Below are positions 32,073 through 43,618 of a DNA stretch of 64,000 bases, piece after piece. The notes below the pieces were generated by a model, which was given only the letters and a program-made list of their open reading frames with translations, made no database searches and was not told the DNA's origin. Position 1 is the stretch's first letter, and every line of letters starts with the position of its first letter. The position numbers were made by a program, and so were the translations under genes. Origin of the DNA: Topomyia yanbarensis (Eukaryota; Arthropoda; Insecta; Diptera; Culicidae); contig NC_080671.1 in assembly GCF_030247195.1 (NCBI RefSeq), forward strand, positions 303,192,504 to 303,256,503. Direction: 5' to 3'.

Positions 32073-32594
32073 CAGGAGCGGATCCAGAAAAAAATTTCGG
32101 ATGGGGTCTAAAATTTTGACTTTAAAATGTTCATTGCACAATACGTAATAGGCACCATCCATAAATGACGTAGCATTTTTTGAGTAATTTTTAACACCAC
32201 CCTCACCCATCGTAGCATTTCGTCACAAACCTCTAAATACCCCCCCCCCCCCTATTCTTTTTTAAATAAAAAAACGATGTTAGTTATTCCCCTTTAAAAA
32301 AGCTACGTAGCCTGACATGACCCCCTACCCCCCCCCGCCCCCGTTGTCACACATCATCACAAAATGCAAAACTCTCTCCTCCCCCATATAACGCTACGTC
32401 ATTTATGGATGATCCCATATGTAATACCCTCATTTAATTAAACTCAGTTTTGGTAATCGAATCTGGTTTGCAAAGATTTTGAACTTAGAATGAATTAATA
32501 AAGAAACTTTTTTAAAAATTCTCAAGATGTTAAAAATTTTCGGGGGGGGGGGGGGGACCGCACCCCCAAGACCCTCCCCCTGGATCCGCCACTG
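32073..32594. mobile_element. hAT-like non-autonomous element
   Basis: Ends CAGGAGCGGATCCAG and CTGGATCCGCCACTG, inverted repeats with two changes, flanked by a perfect 8-bp duplication ATGTCAAT (32065-32072 and 32595-32602). Eight-base duplications and CAG...CTG ends define hAT elements. There is no transposase, and a second MITE is nested inside. Confidence 0.88.
32151..32416. mobile_element. MITE nested in the hAT-like element
   Basis: Inverted ends around ATCCATAAATGACGTAGC (left) and GCTACGTCATTTATGGAT (right), with C-rich tracts inside. Layout resembles 14937-15184 (short inverted ends with an ACGTA core, G/C-run interior), but the ends differ, so it is a related or parallel family. 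Confidence 0.65.
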
Positions 32595-33339
32595 ATGTCA
32601 ATAATATAATAAACTTACTAAAACTACTTGAAACCACCTTTTTCGATCCATTAGAAAGTGGCGATTGTGGTCTACAATCTCTTCTATACCGCGCCACACT
32701 GTGGTATGCGGTGTGTCCTGTTCTCATTTCATATTAATTTGATTTCTTAATAAAACACATGAAGGTGAAACTAAAAATACATCTGGTTTGGCGTTTCAAA
32801 TCTTTATTTTGAGTTATTTACAGGTTCAGAGGTAATATACATCGCTTTGTTTGAGCTTCAACAAATTCTTCAGTCGCGTTAGGGGACAACACTTCATATG
32901 CGACCGTTTGTGTTTATTTTGGTGTTGTCCCCTAACGCAGTGTTCGTAGCGGTCGTGAAAAAAATTTCCTAAAAACTTGAAAATCTAAGTATACAGAACA
33001 ATACTGTGACTATTGATGATCAAATTTCTAGAACAAATAGATGCTCTAAAGTTTGAGACAGAGCAGGTTTTTTGATAAATACAAATGTAGGTTGGAAAAT
33101 CTTTTTTTTGCGCTGTTGTCCCCTAACGCGACATCTTCACCTCTCAGAATGAAAGAACAACCTGAAAAACATCAAACCCATAACATTAACGTTGTGTTAG
33201 GACTTTTAAAGTATTCAATTAAGTTTTTTGAGCGTACATCGCAGGAGTTTTCAAACGACGAGCTGTTAACAGTTGCATGATGCGTGCAAACGTTGTCCCC
33301 TAACCCTGGAATATGTCAATAGCGTATTTTGAGCATATA

Positions 33340-33440
33340 CAGTAAGATTCCGTTTTTGGCACGTTCCATTTTTGGCATGCTCCCATGTTGGCACACTCCG
33401 ATTTTGGCAACAAATGGGTTCCGTTTTTGGCAACATTCTT
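33340..33440 (+). repeat. Subterminal TTTTTGGCA tandem words
   Basis: Five irregular repeats built on CCRTTTTTGGCA at 17-27-base steps just inside the left end. The second tandem copy begins within this array. Confidence 0.6.
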
Positions 33441-35155
33441 GTTGTACATAATAAGTCTTTGAAAAATGTGCACTAGATATTTTTTCGTAACAATTGACAC
33501 CACAGTTGACTTTATTTCCAAACATGGGAGTCTCAAAGGCGTAAATAATTTTTTTCCAAATATTGTTAAAATTGTCTCATAGTTTCAATACATTACTGTG
33601 ATAATTTTGAGATGCTTTTCGCAATATTGTTTTAAAACAGTGTTATGCATTTAGGAGTTAACTATATTTTACACTATACGTGCATTGGCGTGCGCAAGGG
33701 GGGGGAGCTATAGCCCCCTCTAATGCTACGGAATTTAAAAAAAAAATATTTAGTATTAAACTTACTGCATATCTCATTTTGTTTAAATAAGCCATGCTAT
33801 CTTAGTTGGCGCAAGTTCATTAAAATCAGGAATCTCTATCGATAACAAGATAAGAGGAAGCGGTAACTGCAGTAAAGATTTGGTTACCGACTTAAAAATA
33901 CAAGACTTTCATTTTTTTGCTTTTATAAACTTTTTATTGCAAATGATTAATGCAGTTGGTAAACACTGATAGAATATATTCGTAAATCGCTATGAATTAG
34001 TTTCTTACTGACAATTTTCATAAAATACACGAATTTTTCGTACATGTTATGATTCATTCGTAGTTACATTGAAAAACTTTTATTTTTTTTACGAGTTTTT
34101 CGTGAAATCCACGAAACGACATTCGTTGGCTTATTACAAAACGGCTTCATTAGGCAAACGAATTGTTCACTGTTATTTACGAAAGACTTAATAATATTTA
34201 CGAGCACCATTCGTCAAACAGTCAATGTCAAAAGAGCTTCAATAGAGGTTGAATATGGAATCCTTGTTGCTATATGTCGCAGGATCTCACCGGATAGAAC
34301 AACACACACTGAATCAGCCCCTTGCTCTTTTGAAATGGTAACTGTGGCCGTCGTTTGGACAACTCCATATCAATTTTTGAATAGGGCTAATAAGATTTGT
34401 AAACAAACTTTTGTTTTGCTGATTTCTCTTAATTTGTTATAATTTCATCCTAGAAAACATTTGAAATTGATTCTACTAGGGGTAAAGATGATGATTCATA
34501 TGTATTTTTCATGAAATTCAACTCGGCAGCAGAATAATGAGCGAAATAGGTTTGTTTACAAAAATCTCTTTAGCCTTTTTGAAGAATTAATATTGAACTG
34601 ATGAATGAATACTGAACGATTGGCAGGTTCCAGCATGACAGTGGCGAAGTAATCCCCCCGCCCTTGCCCCGTAACCTGTTTAATGTCCTTGAAATGATTG
34701 ATAAATAAATATTCCAGTTATAGATTGTAGGACTCAGCATGTCCCGGAAGCGGTCTCTTATGAGCGACAACATGATCATGAATGCGACGCATTTCTTCCT
34801 TGATCGGTGTCCCAAACCATGTAGAACTTAGGGCCTTTGTTCAAAGCGGCTTGCTTTTCTACCTTGGCACGTGTTTTAATCCAACCCATCTTGAGTGCAT
34901 GAACAAGGCCATGGATTTTCAGCTTCTCCGATTTACTTGGCAACAATGAACGCTTTTGATCCGTAATATTACGAATGGGCATCTTTTCTACTTCTGATGT
35001 GAACCACTCAATCCAGGGCTGCAAAGACTAATATTAGAAAATTCACTAACGAGCGATAGTTTAAAAATTTACCTGATAATCGTCGTACTGATCATCCGTA
35101 TTTCTCCCAGCCACGATACGCTTCATGTGCCGAACGTCTTCGTCACTCAGCACAA
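33392..35155. repeat. Segment A, first copy of the large duplication
   Basis: Identical to 37360-39122 as far as compared, apart from one G in a G-run near 33698. Ends at CACAA inside a BOP1-like exon. Offset between the copies is 3968, then 3967 after the indel. Confidence 0.92.
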
Positions 35156-36410
35156 TATTTTGACGAGTTTGTAGATTCTTAACTGTTCGCCAAAAGTTCG
35201 GATCTTCCATCTTTTTCAGTAAATAATCGATGGCATCAGTTTCCGGCAGTTTGCATCTTAATCGTATCCAACGTGTTTATACTCATCGTACCAGTGCATC
35301 GGAATGTTTCCCACCGTGTTCCTTATATCCTTCTCGTCCGATGTATCTCCAGCAGCATACTCGTCTTGGTTCTTGAAGTGCGATTTTTTTTCTGGGAAGA
35401 CACCTACGCCGTTGAAATATGGATAAATTGGCTTAATTTGCTCGCCTAGTCACATTACTTTCAACCTATATGCATCTTACCTCGTCCGATTTATAAAAAT
35501 CGCTGGCACTTTCCTGACCTGCGGATTCCGTTGTCTTTAGACTCGATTTGGGACCGTTCTCATTTTCCGTCTCCGATTCCAATGAGGTAAACCAAAAATT
35601 ACTGAAAGCACGTGCAAACGACTATCAAACATACCACGCGATTTCCTGAACCTCTTTCGCTTCCAGTTGATCCAGAATCCGGAGCAATACGGATTTAGTT
35701 GAGCCATCGCGAACTGCTCGTTGGTTTTGTATGAGAAAGTTTGAGTTTTTCTCTACCGGAGCGATGTCAAAATATTATTAAATACGACAACTTCCCTAAG
35801 ATGAACGAATGAATTCAAGGGGCCAACGAAAACGAAATTCGCTTTTCTAAGGTAAGCGAAATTAATTTGTGCGACCAACGAAATCTTTCATCATATACAT
35901 AAACATTTATTGATATAAACGAATCACTTCATTTCATTCACGAAACTTTTGTTCATTAAGCGGCCATTTCTTCGTACCACAATAAAATCGATTTGGCCAC
36001 ATCGATTATTTTAAATTAAAAAAAATCGATGTTGTCAAACATCGATCCCATAAAATCGACTGAAAACAATAAGAGGCTAATAATTACGAAAACTTTACTA
36101 AGATAAACGAAATAAATTCAGGCCACCAACGAAATCGTTCGTAATATACACAAGCGTTTATTCAAATTAACAAAACATTTCGTTTCATTCACGAAAAATA
36201 AAGTCGTTATCAACGATAACATTCGTGCAGTGTACATTAAATGTGTAAAATTTGCGAAAGCTTTAGTTCACCACGCGGCCATTCTTGTTCATGAAATGAA
36301 CGAAACCTACTGTTTACAATGCACGAAAATACTTCGTTGCAGAAAACGACGAATGAATTCGTGCATTGCATGATCGATTTCATTATATTTACGAATTTAT
36401 ATTATCAGTG
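33964..36410. mobile_element. TIR element carrying a BOP1 gene fragment
   Basis: The left end CACTGATAGAATATATTCGT and the complement of the right end CACTGATAATATAAATTCGT match at 21 of 24 positions over the full terminal repeat. Both subterminal regions (33985-34220 and 35800-36405) are dense in ACGAA/TTCGT words. The centre is an intron-containing BOP1-like copy on the minus strand. No transposase frame was seen. CACTG ends suggest a CACTA/Chapaev-like group, which is weak. The flanks offer only AA as a possible duplication. Confidence 0.65.
34590..35745 (-). pseudogene. BOP1: BOP1-like gene fragment with introns (ribosome biogenesis protein)
   Basis: BOP1 works in the PeBoW complex (PES1-BOP1-WDR12) in the nucleolus for 60S subunit assembly. 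Read on the minus strand, exons are 35481-35601 (acidic: SDE end), 35073-35403 ([35 protein letters not shown]) and 34590-35018 (PWIEWFTSEVEKMPIRN, VHALKMGWIK, KFYMVWDTD, RRIHDHVVAHKRPLPGHAES), all within the BOP1 N-terminal domain. A jump to GRGDYFATVM follows, which belongs to the WD40 part. GT-AG introns of 54 and 77 bases remain (and a doubtful 33-base one, 35602-35634, with a less certain first exon above it), so it is a DNA copy rather than a retrocopy. Frameshifts occur after HVGYD and after WDTDQ, a stop follows AESYN, and coding blocks are missing, so it is dead. Confidence 0.82.
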
Positions 36411-36919
36411 AAGGCATATGGAAAGCGAGAACAAGAGAAACTTTCAACTTTCTTCTAAAACTTAACAGTAATATAATCTTAGAAGAACTATAAGGATGTT
36501 ATTTATTTGGATAACAACTTATTCTACTACTATCTTCTTTTCATTTTAACGACATTAAATTAGCTAGAAATTACTAAGTGCGAAAAGTTTAAAAAAAAAG
36601 TTATGAAGGGATTTGGAATATTCAGATAGGAAAGCTGTCGGTCTTATGGTCTCATGGTAAAGAGGGACGACTCTGCTGTTGCCGTGAAACATGGTAAATT
36701 TAAGCAATTCATAGTAACTCTGCCTAAGCACGACTCCTATCAGCAGAAGATAAAAAATTAGTCCGAAAACTTTCAAGCCTGTTCCTACCCAAGTAACAAT
36801 TGAAGTATTATAGCACGCTACAAGTGCAATCTTAGTTTAATAGTGAATACCAAAAAATATATGTTTAAATATTTTATTTCATGGAAAGCATGAGATATAT
36901 AATTCTGCCTTTAGGACAA
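35156..36919. other. Segment X, present only in the first copy
   Basis: 1764 bases between two ACAA words (35152-35155 and 36916-36919). In the second copy the sequences on either side are joined at a single ACAA. X holds the upstream BOP1-like exons and the right end of the TIR element. 36411-36915 shows no gene. Confidence 0.8.
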
Positions 36920-37356
36920 AAGGTTTTGGTGAACGATCAACAAGAGATTGCCTGATCACAACGTAGCAAAAAGTTCATAAGGTGATCAGTTCAGCAGGCA
37001 CATCGGAAAACATACGAGGAAACTGGTTCGATGTGGAGTGCCAACGAGCAATAGATGAGAAAAATCAGACTAGGAGCTTATTGCTCGCACTGGTTATATG
37101 TTAGAACCAGGTATCTGCTACGCCGCCATGATTTCAAAGCCAAGATCTAAAACGTCGCGTTAAGGTCGATCCACAATTAACAGAATCGATTTCATTCGAG
37201 ACAACTTTGCGATAGTCAAGTTCGTTGAATTTGTTGATGCATAATGGTGTAAAGTTTTTGTTTTTCGTCGACATGTCCTAAACAACACTTTCCATCAATT
37301 AGCGGTCCAATATATTCACTTTTTAACAAACAGCTAAACATTGAGTCATACTGTAC
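36916..37356. repeat. Segment B, first copy
   Basis: Repeated at 39119-39559 with constant offset 2203. Ends CATACTGTAC. Confidence 0.92.
36985..37165 (+). pseudogene. LINE ORF2 linker fragment
   Basis: NIRGNWFDVECQRAIDEKN reads like the W-F-D-x-E-C motif and charged helix between endonuclease and RT in jockey- and I-type LINEs. About 45 residues with a stop inside; no RT follows. The repeat copy is at 39188-39368. Confidence 0.5.
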
Positions 37357-37359
37357 ACA

Positions 37360-39122
37360 CACACTCCGATTTTGGCAACAAATGGGTTCCGTTTTTGGCA
37401 ACATTCTTGTTGTACATAATAAGTCTTTGAAAAATGTGCACTAGATATTTTTTCGTAACAATTGACACCACAGTTGACTTTATTTCCAAACATGGGAGTC
37501 TCAAAGGCGTAAATAATTTTTTTCCAAATATTGTTAAAATTGTCTCATAGTTTCAATACATTACTGTGATAATTTTGAGATGCTTTTCGCAATATTGTTT
37601 TAAAACAGTGTTATGCATTTAGGAGTTAACTATATTTTACACTATACGTGCATTGGCGTGCGCAAGGGGGGGAGCTATAGCCCCCTCTAATGCTACGGAA
37701 TTTAAAAAAAAAATATTTAGTATTAAACTTACTGCATATCTCATTTTGTTTAAATAAGCCATGCTATCTTAGTTGGCGCAAGTTCATTAAAATCAGGAAT
37801 CTCTATCGATAACAAGATAAGAGGAAGCGGTAACTGCAGTAAAGATTTGGTTACCGACTTAAAAATACAAGACTTTCATTTTTTTGCTTTTATAAACTTT
37901 TTATTGCAAATGATTAATGCAGTTGGTAAACACTGATAGAATATATTCGTAAATCGCTATGAATTAGTTTCTTACTGACAATTTTCATAAAATACACGAA
38001 TTTTTCGTACATGTTATGATTCATTCGTAGTTACATTGAAAAACTTTTATTTTTTTTACGAGTTTTTCGTGAAATCCACGAAACGACATTCGTTGGCTTA
38101 TTACAAAACGGCTTCATTAGGCAAACGAATTGTTCACTGTTATTTACGAAAGACTTAATAATATTTACGAGCACCATTCGTCAAACAGTCAATGTCAAAA
38201 GAGCTTCAATAGAGGTTGAATATGGAATCCTTGTTGCTATATGTCGCAGGATCTCACCGGATAGAACAACACACACTGAATCAGCCCCTTGCTCTTTTGA
38301 AATGGTAACTGTGGCCGTCGTTTGGACAACTCCATATCAATTTTTGAATAGGGCTAATAAGATTTGTAAACAAACTTTTGTTTTGCTGATTTCTCTTAAT
38401 TTGTTATAATTTCATCCTAGAAAACATTTGAAATTGATTCTACTAGGGGTAAAGATGATGATTCATATGTATTTTTCATGAAATTCAACTCGGCAGCAGA
38501 ATAATGAGCGAAATAGGTTTGTTTACAAAAATCTCTTTAGCCTTTTTGAAGAATTAATATTGAACTGATGAATGAATACTGAACGATTGGCAGGTTCCAG
38601 CATGACAGTGGCGAAGTAATCCCCCCGCCCTTGCCCCGTAACCTGTTTAATGTCCTTGAAATGATTGATAAATAAATATTCCAGTTATAGATTGTAGGAC
38701 TCAGCATGTCCCGGAAGCGGTCTCTTATGAGCGACAACATGATCATGAATGCGACGCATTTCTTCCTTGATCGGTGTCCCAAACCATGTAGAACTTAGGG
38801 CCTTTGTTCAAAGCGGCTTGCTTTTCTACCTTGGCACGTGTTTTAATCCAACCCATCTTGAGTGCATGAACAAGGCCATGGATTTTCAGCTTCTCCGATT
38901 TACTTGGCAACAATGAACGCTTTTGATCCGTAATATTACGAATGGGCATCTTTTCTACTTCTGATGTGAACCACTCAATCCAGGGCTGCAAAGACTAATA
39001 TTAGAAAATTCACTAACGAGCGATAGTTTAAAAATTTACCTGATAATCGTCGTACTGATCATCCGTATTTCTCCCAGCCACGATACGCTTCATGTGCCGA
39101 ACGTCTTCGTCACTCAGCACAA
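37360..39122. repeat. Segment A, second copy of the large duplication
   Basis: Second copy of 33392-35155. It includes the left end of the TIR element (37931) and the last BOP1-like exons, then stops within an exon and joins segment B. Near-identity means a very recent event or a haplotype/assembly artefact. Confidence 0.92.
38557..39119 (-). pseudogene. BOP1: BOP1-like gene fragment, second truncated copy
   Basis: Repeats the two most downstream exons of the fragment at 34590-35155, including the 54-base intron, and ends at the microhomology junction. The upstream exons are deleted. Carries the same frameshift and stop as the first copy, so the lesions predate the duplication. Confidence 0.8.
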
Positions 39123-39559
39123 AAGGTTTTGGTGAACGATCAACAAGAGATTGCCTGATCACAACGTAGCAAAAAGTTCATAAGGTGATCAGTTCAGCAG
39201 GCACATCGGAAAACATACGAGGAAACTGGTTCGATGTGGAGTGCCAACGAGCAATAGATGAGAAAAATCAGACTAGGAGCTTATTGCTCGCACTGGTTAT
39301 ATGTTAGAACCAGGTATCTGCTACGCCGCCATGATTTCAAAGCCAAGATCTAAAACGTCGCGTTAAGGTCGATCCACAATTAACAGAATCGATTTCATTC
39401 GAGACAACTTTGCGATAGTCAAGTTCGTTGAATTTGTTGATGCATAATGGTGTAAAGTTTTTGTTTTTCGTCGACATGTCCTAAACAACACTTTCCATCA
39501 ATTAGCGGTCCAATATATTCACTTTTTAACAAACAGCTAAACATTGAGTCATACTGTAC
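39119..39559. repeat. Segment B, second copy
   Basis: See 36916-37356. Followed by non-duplicated sequence from 39560. Confidence 0.92.
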
Positions 39560-40052
39560 CATGTCTGACTAGTGAAGATCGAGCTTCGAGCAAAACAAGC
39601 AGAACAATTTGAACTGTCAGTGGGGCCCATAATTTGTGTGCCCGCTGAGATGTTGACTTATGTCAGTTCAATAGAAATGGGATAGGGGTGCCATATACGT
39701 GGTTAGAACAGTGTAGTGAGCTGAAAGCCGCTGAAAAGGTCGATCACGACAGGGGCGCATAAGGTTTGATAATTATGGACTAGAATGTTAGAGACAGTTT
39801 AAAATGATATTCAGTTTTGGGCGCAGGAGACTCGTTAAAGTGATCAGTAGACAACCTATAAGGCGTCGTTGACTTTTGGGGAAAGCGTTGCTGTCACTGG
39901 AGGTATGTAATCGAGGAAAAGATGTGTGTGGAGCTTGACTGGAAAGTGGCTCCCTGTAAATGTTTAATGCATTCAACCATGGTTTGTATGAAATACCCAG
40001 TCGCTATAAATAGCACAGGTTTACGAAAAAAAATGATTTCTTTCCTATCAGT
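39560..40052. other. Unassigned sequence
   Basis: Two overlapping 62-codon frames without a domain; nothing else seen. Confidence 0.3.
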
Positions 40053-40102
40053 AGCGTCTGGCTCAAATGGCACGTTCCCCATGTTGATCGGAGATTTGTG
40101 CC
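40053..40102 (-). repeat. Solo 3' end of the LOA-clade LINE family
   Basis: CTCAAATGGCACGTTCCCCA and ATGTTGATCGGAGATTTGTG match the 3' terminus at 21718-21760 with a few changes, same orientation. A very short 5'-truncated insertion or a shared end module. Confidence 0.55.
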
Positions 40103-41604
40103 TAAAAAATTGATATCATAAAATGAAGTTAACAAAGTTTTAAAGTAAAATAAAAACTTAAACTTAAAAACCTATAGTTGAACAAACCATAATCCATTAC
40201 CAAATCCTCCCGAGATAGAAAAAGAAACAATATATTTCGTAAATATTTTGATCTGATTACTGAAATTCAATTTTTGTTTTTTTTTATATTTTTGTACTTT
40301 TTATATCACATAATGAATTTTTTATGAATTTTTCCACTAAGCAGTTCATAGTACTTTTTTATTGATTGTATTTATGTTTTGCTTTTTGTTCAGTTTTAAA
40401 ACTTTTCATTGAAACATTCTTGAGTTTTGGATGTTCAGGAAAATACCAATTAATGGTATTAAAACAAGGCAGCTTTATAGCAGGCGGCCTATTAAGATTG
40501 AAATAGCTCGCATGTTGAGATCCACTCTGATTTAAAAAGAAATTCCCAACATAATTCTAAAAATTTAGAAAATAAACCTAGTTAGAAACATTTGAAACTC
40601 TACGAATGTAAAATCGTTATGAGTCTTCTTTTCCGGGATAATGCTCTTTGTGACCGGTTCTGTAAATTTTTGGCTGCAATTTGCTTGCAATGAAATGCAA
40701 AAATTTGTTTTCATAAATTGTCACGCAATGGAAAAATAGAGAATTAATTCTCCACAAAAGAAATGAAAACCCGAGTATGATGATCACAATGACCAAACCT
40801 TTATATGTGCAGTACAAACAGATTTCATGTAATGTTTGTCCTGACCTGTCGTCGAAGCGGTGTCATCGTTTTCGTATAGGGCTATCAAGCAATCGAGCTG
40901 GACCGTAAAGCAAAACATTATGGCCAAAATCGCGGGTCTGAAAGATGTATGGTCAGGATCTCAACAAATTCAATAAATGCATGGGTAATGAAAATTTGAT
41001 TTTAAACAGCTTCCGGAACAGAAGCTTTATATTGCCAAAGATCACAAATTTCCCAGAAGTATAAAATTATTGTTGACAAGTTTGCCGGAAAAAGTGTATG
41101 ATCTGGCAGTAAATTTGCAGTTATGGCCGTAAGACTCCGATTTTCATCACAACATATGAGTTCTACATCTACGATAGTCTTAAAACATCTAGTGATTAAT
41201 TAGGTCCCTCCCAAGTTTTTGCCATATTTGGCGAGTAGCTACTACAGTAAGAATGCGCAATAGCAGTACCTGGATAATGACGTCAACGTCCTTGAGACTA
41301 AGATGAACTCCCCAAACTGCCCAATTCAAATCTATACACTCTATAAATATACATAATTGAAACATGCCTAAGGGTGCTAATTCAATGACCAGATACTGGA
41401 AAAAAGCAGCCAGAGGTGTTGACCTTGTGCTTGTGCAGAAATTAAATGCAGGTATCAAACCCAAAGCTAAAATTTTCATTCAAAATATTCCATTCTTTAA
41501 GAGAGGGTGTCATAAATATGTGCAATGCAAATATAGCTACTAAACTATATTTATTTAGTAAATTTTGGGTCGCTGAATCCGAATTTCACATTAAAAAATT
41601 GATT
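40103..41604. other. Unassigned AT-rich sequence
   Basis: No gene. Frames of up to 96 codons (41189-41479, minus) show no domain. Confidence 0.3.
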
Positions 41605-41650
41605 GTATCCACCTAACAGTGTGATATGGCCTTTCTTATTACACTAATCA
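41605..41650 (+). repeat. Terminal module with ATCCACCTA
   Basis: TATCCACCTAACAGTGTGAT is the inverted form of the family P right end (ATCACACTGTTAGGTGGATT at 10362 and 21507). Confidence 0.6.
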
Positions 41651-43618
41651 TTCATATTTAATTAACATTATTTTTTGCCCTAACATTTTTTTGAGTATCA
41701 AATAGTACATTTTTGTTGTGCTTGCAAAAAAAAACATGATTTTTTATTGAAAATTCTTGAAACTGCAGTTTTTGTGCTTGAACGTCAATATTTTGATATC
41801 GTTTCCAGTGAACATGATATCTCGTGAACCAAATCACAGACTAATCTTCAATTTTGGAATGTTGTTCGTGATTATAATAGCAAGCTCACGACAAAATTTC
41901 AAAATTAATTGTGAATGATTCCCTAAAAAAATTTAAAAATACAACGTGTTTTTGCCACCGTAAAAATAAAGCTTTTCGCATAAATAAAAAATATCCTCAT
42001 TATGGTACCAATAATTTTAAAATAGAGCAACAGTTCATAACTTCAAATTTATTTGTGAATTGGAACTACGGATATGATATGAATCGCAATGGATTTTCTC
42101 AAAAAATTCCCATTCGAGAACATCGTTCTGGTACGAAGTAGAGCGAGGCGTACATCGAATATTCCATTCTGACATGTGTTTGAAAAAGTAGCTTCCAATA
42201 AATTAATATTACTCAAGTTATGATCCGATCGAAAAGAAATTTTGTGAAAATAATAATTAAGCTATAAAATTTCAAAATCTGAAGTATTAATAAATAGTAT
42301 AATTCTAAAATGTGAAATGTCTTTTTGTTGTCTTTTACTAACTCGTCAAATATATACAACATCTTAGATTCTCCAGGTATTCTGGGCGCAGACGTGCGCA
42401 TCTGAAGCCTAGTTTAAAAAGGAACTGAATAGTCTGAATATCAAAATACTAATATTGATATCTACAGTTCGACAAAAAAAATTTCTGACGAGCAATCAAT
42501 TATCAATATTATTTAACTTATCGGTATATAGCGAACCACCCTAAGAATTCATCTAAATACTAAAAAATCAATTCATTATTGTTAAAATTAAGTTTGAAAC
42601 AATAAAACATATAATCACGAGATAAAACACGCGATATATTTTTTTATGTTATTGGACTATGGGGGGACCAATGTGCTATGTATTTTTAAACTACAATAAA
42701 TATCATTTTCTTCTAATAACGTTTTATTCTAAAGCACACTTCCAATTGAAAGCATCAAATTGGTTTTGCTTATTGCAGGATACATAAAGCAAATGTTCAA
42801 AAAAATTCCAGTCAACTCATACGAAATCACAACTTTAAATGTTCTTAAAAAATTCCATGCATCAATCGTTTACGTGTTATGTGAGACTGAAAAATGGTCA
42901 ATTTTACTAATTTCAAAAAAATCATATTGCAAAAAACGTGAGAATTGGTTTGCGTCAAAGACCACGAGAAATTTTTTTTGAGAACGTTGAAAATGTTTAA
43001 TGTTAATTTTTAGGCCTACTTAAAATGGGATGATTATTATTAGATACAGAAATACTTTGATTGCCTTTTTTGAGAAACCTGTTTCTACATTTAAAAAATA
43101 AATTAACAATAACAAAATAAAATAACTGTTTTACAATCGAACCTTTACCAGAACTCTACCTTATAATGAAGGTTTAATATAACTGAGAAAATTTTCAATA
43201 GAACCTTAGTAACACTGCGAGCCTCTTTCTCATTCGATTATTGCGACGTCACTACAAAACTTGGCACTAAATTTTCAGTAAATATCGAAAGCCCGTATTT
43301 AGGAATACAAAACTGATAGTTCCCAAATGGTTTGTTTTAGCTTCATGATGTCTTTGGCAAATTTGTTAGTTTTTTTTGGCGATTTTTTGAAATGAATGTA
43401 ATTAGGGGGGGGGGGGGTCCTTGTGGTTAGGGTGTTCAAAGTATCGTCTGTTTAGATGTGTGAAGGTTTCCTGCGCAATGCCCTACAATATAATAACACA
43501 AATAAATTGAAGCTAGTTTGGTGAATAAACAAAGCTTTCTATAATGGTTAATTTGCTATGATTTTTTTTAAATATTTGGGGTAGGGTGGCTCTTGAAAAA
43601 TTGTTCATTAATTTTTAG
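41651..43618. other. Unassigned AT-rich sequence
   Basis: No gene or clear repeat. A G11 run occurs near 43407. Confidence 0.3.

Larger units (their letters stand above)
30806..33306. repeat. Region with six GTTGTCCCCTAACGC motifs
   Basis: Copies at 30806-30820 (one change), 30976-30990 (one change), 32876-32890 (exact, minus strand), 32924-32938 (exact), 33115-33129 (exact) and 33292-33306 (one change). The text between them is AT-rich and noncoding apart from the hAT-like insertion. The purpose is unknown; it may be the internal repeat of one large old element. Confidence 0.6.
33340..39556. mobile_element. pogo-like composite unit with internal tandem duplication
   Basis: Left end CAGTAAGATTCCG after TA (33338-33339). 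Right end CATACTG before TA (39557-39558), with the same end text at 37347-37353 followed by TA. A third example of the end, CAGTATGATTCCG inverted, is at about 44780. CAGTA ends and TA targets fit the pogo/Tc1-mariner group. No transposase was recognised. A 2.45-kb element with a gene fragment lies within, and the segment from 33392 to 37356 was duplicated in tandem. Confidence 0.5.

Noticed and set aside
32520..32580. The G16-like run as a functional G-quadruplex promoter element
   Set aside because: It is an internal part of the hAT-like element next to its end; no gene nearby.
34590..35745. A working BOP1 gene
   Set aside because: Two frameshifts, a stop after AESYN, missing internal blocks, and no continuation of the WD40 repeats.
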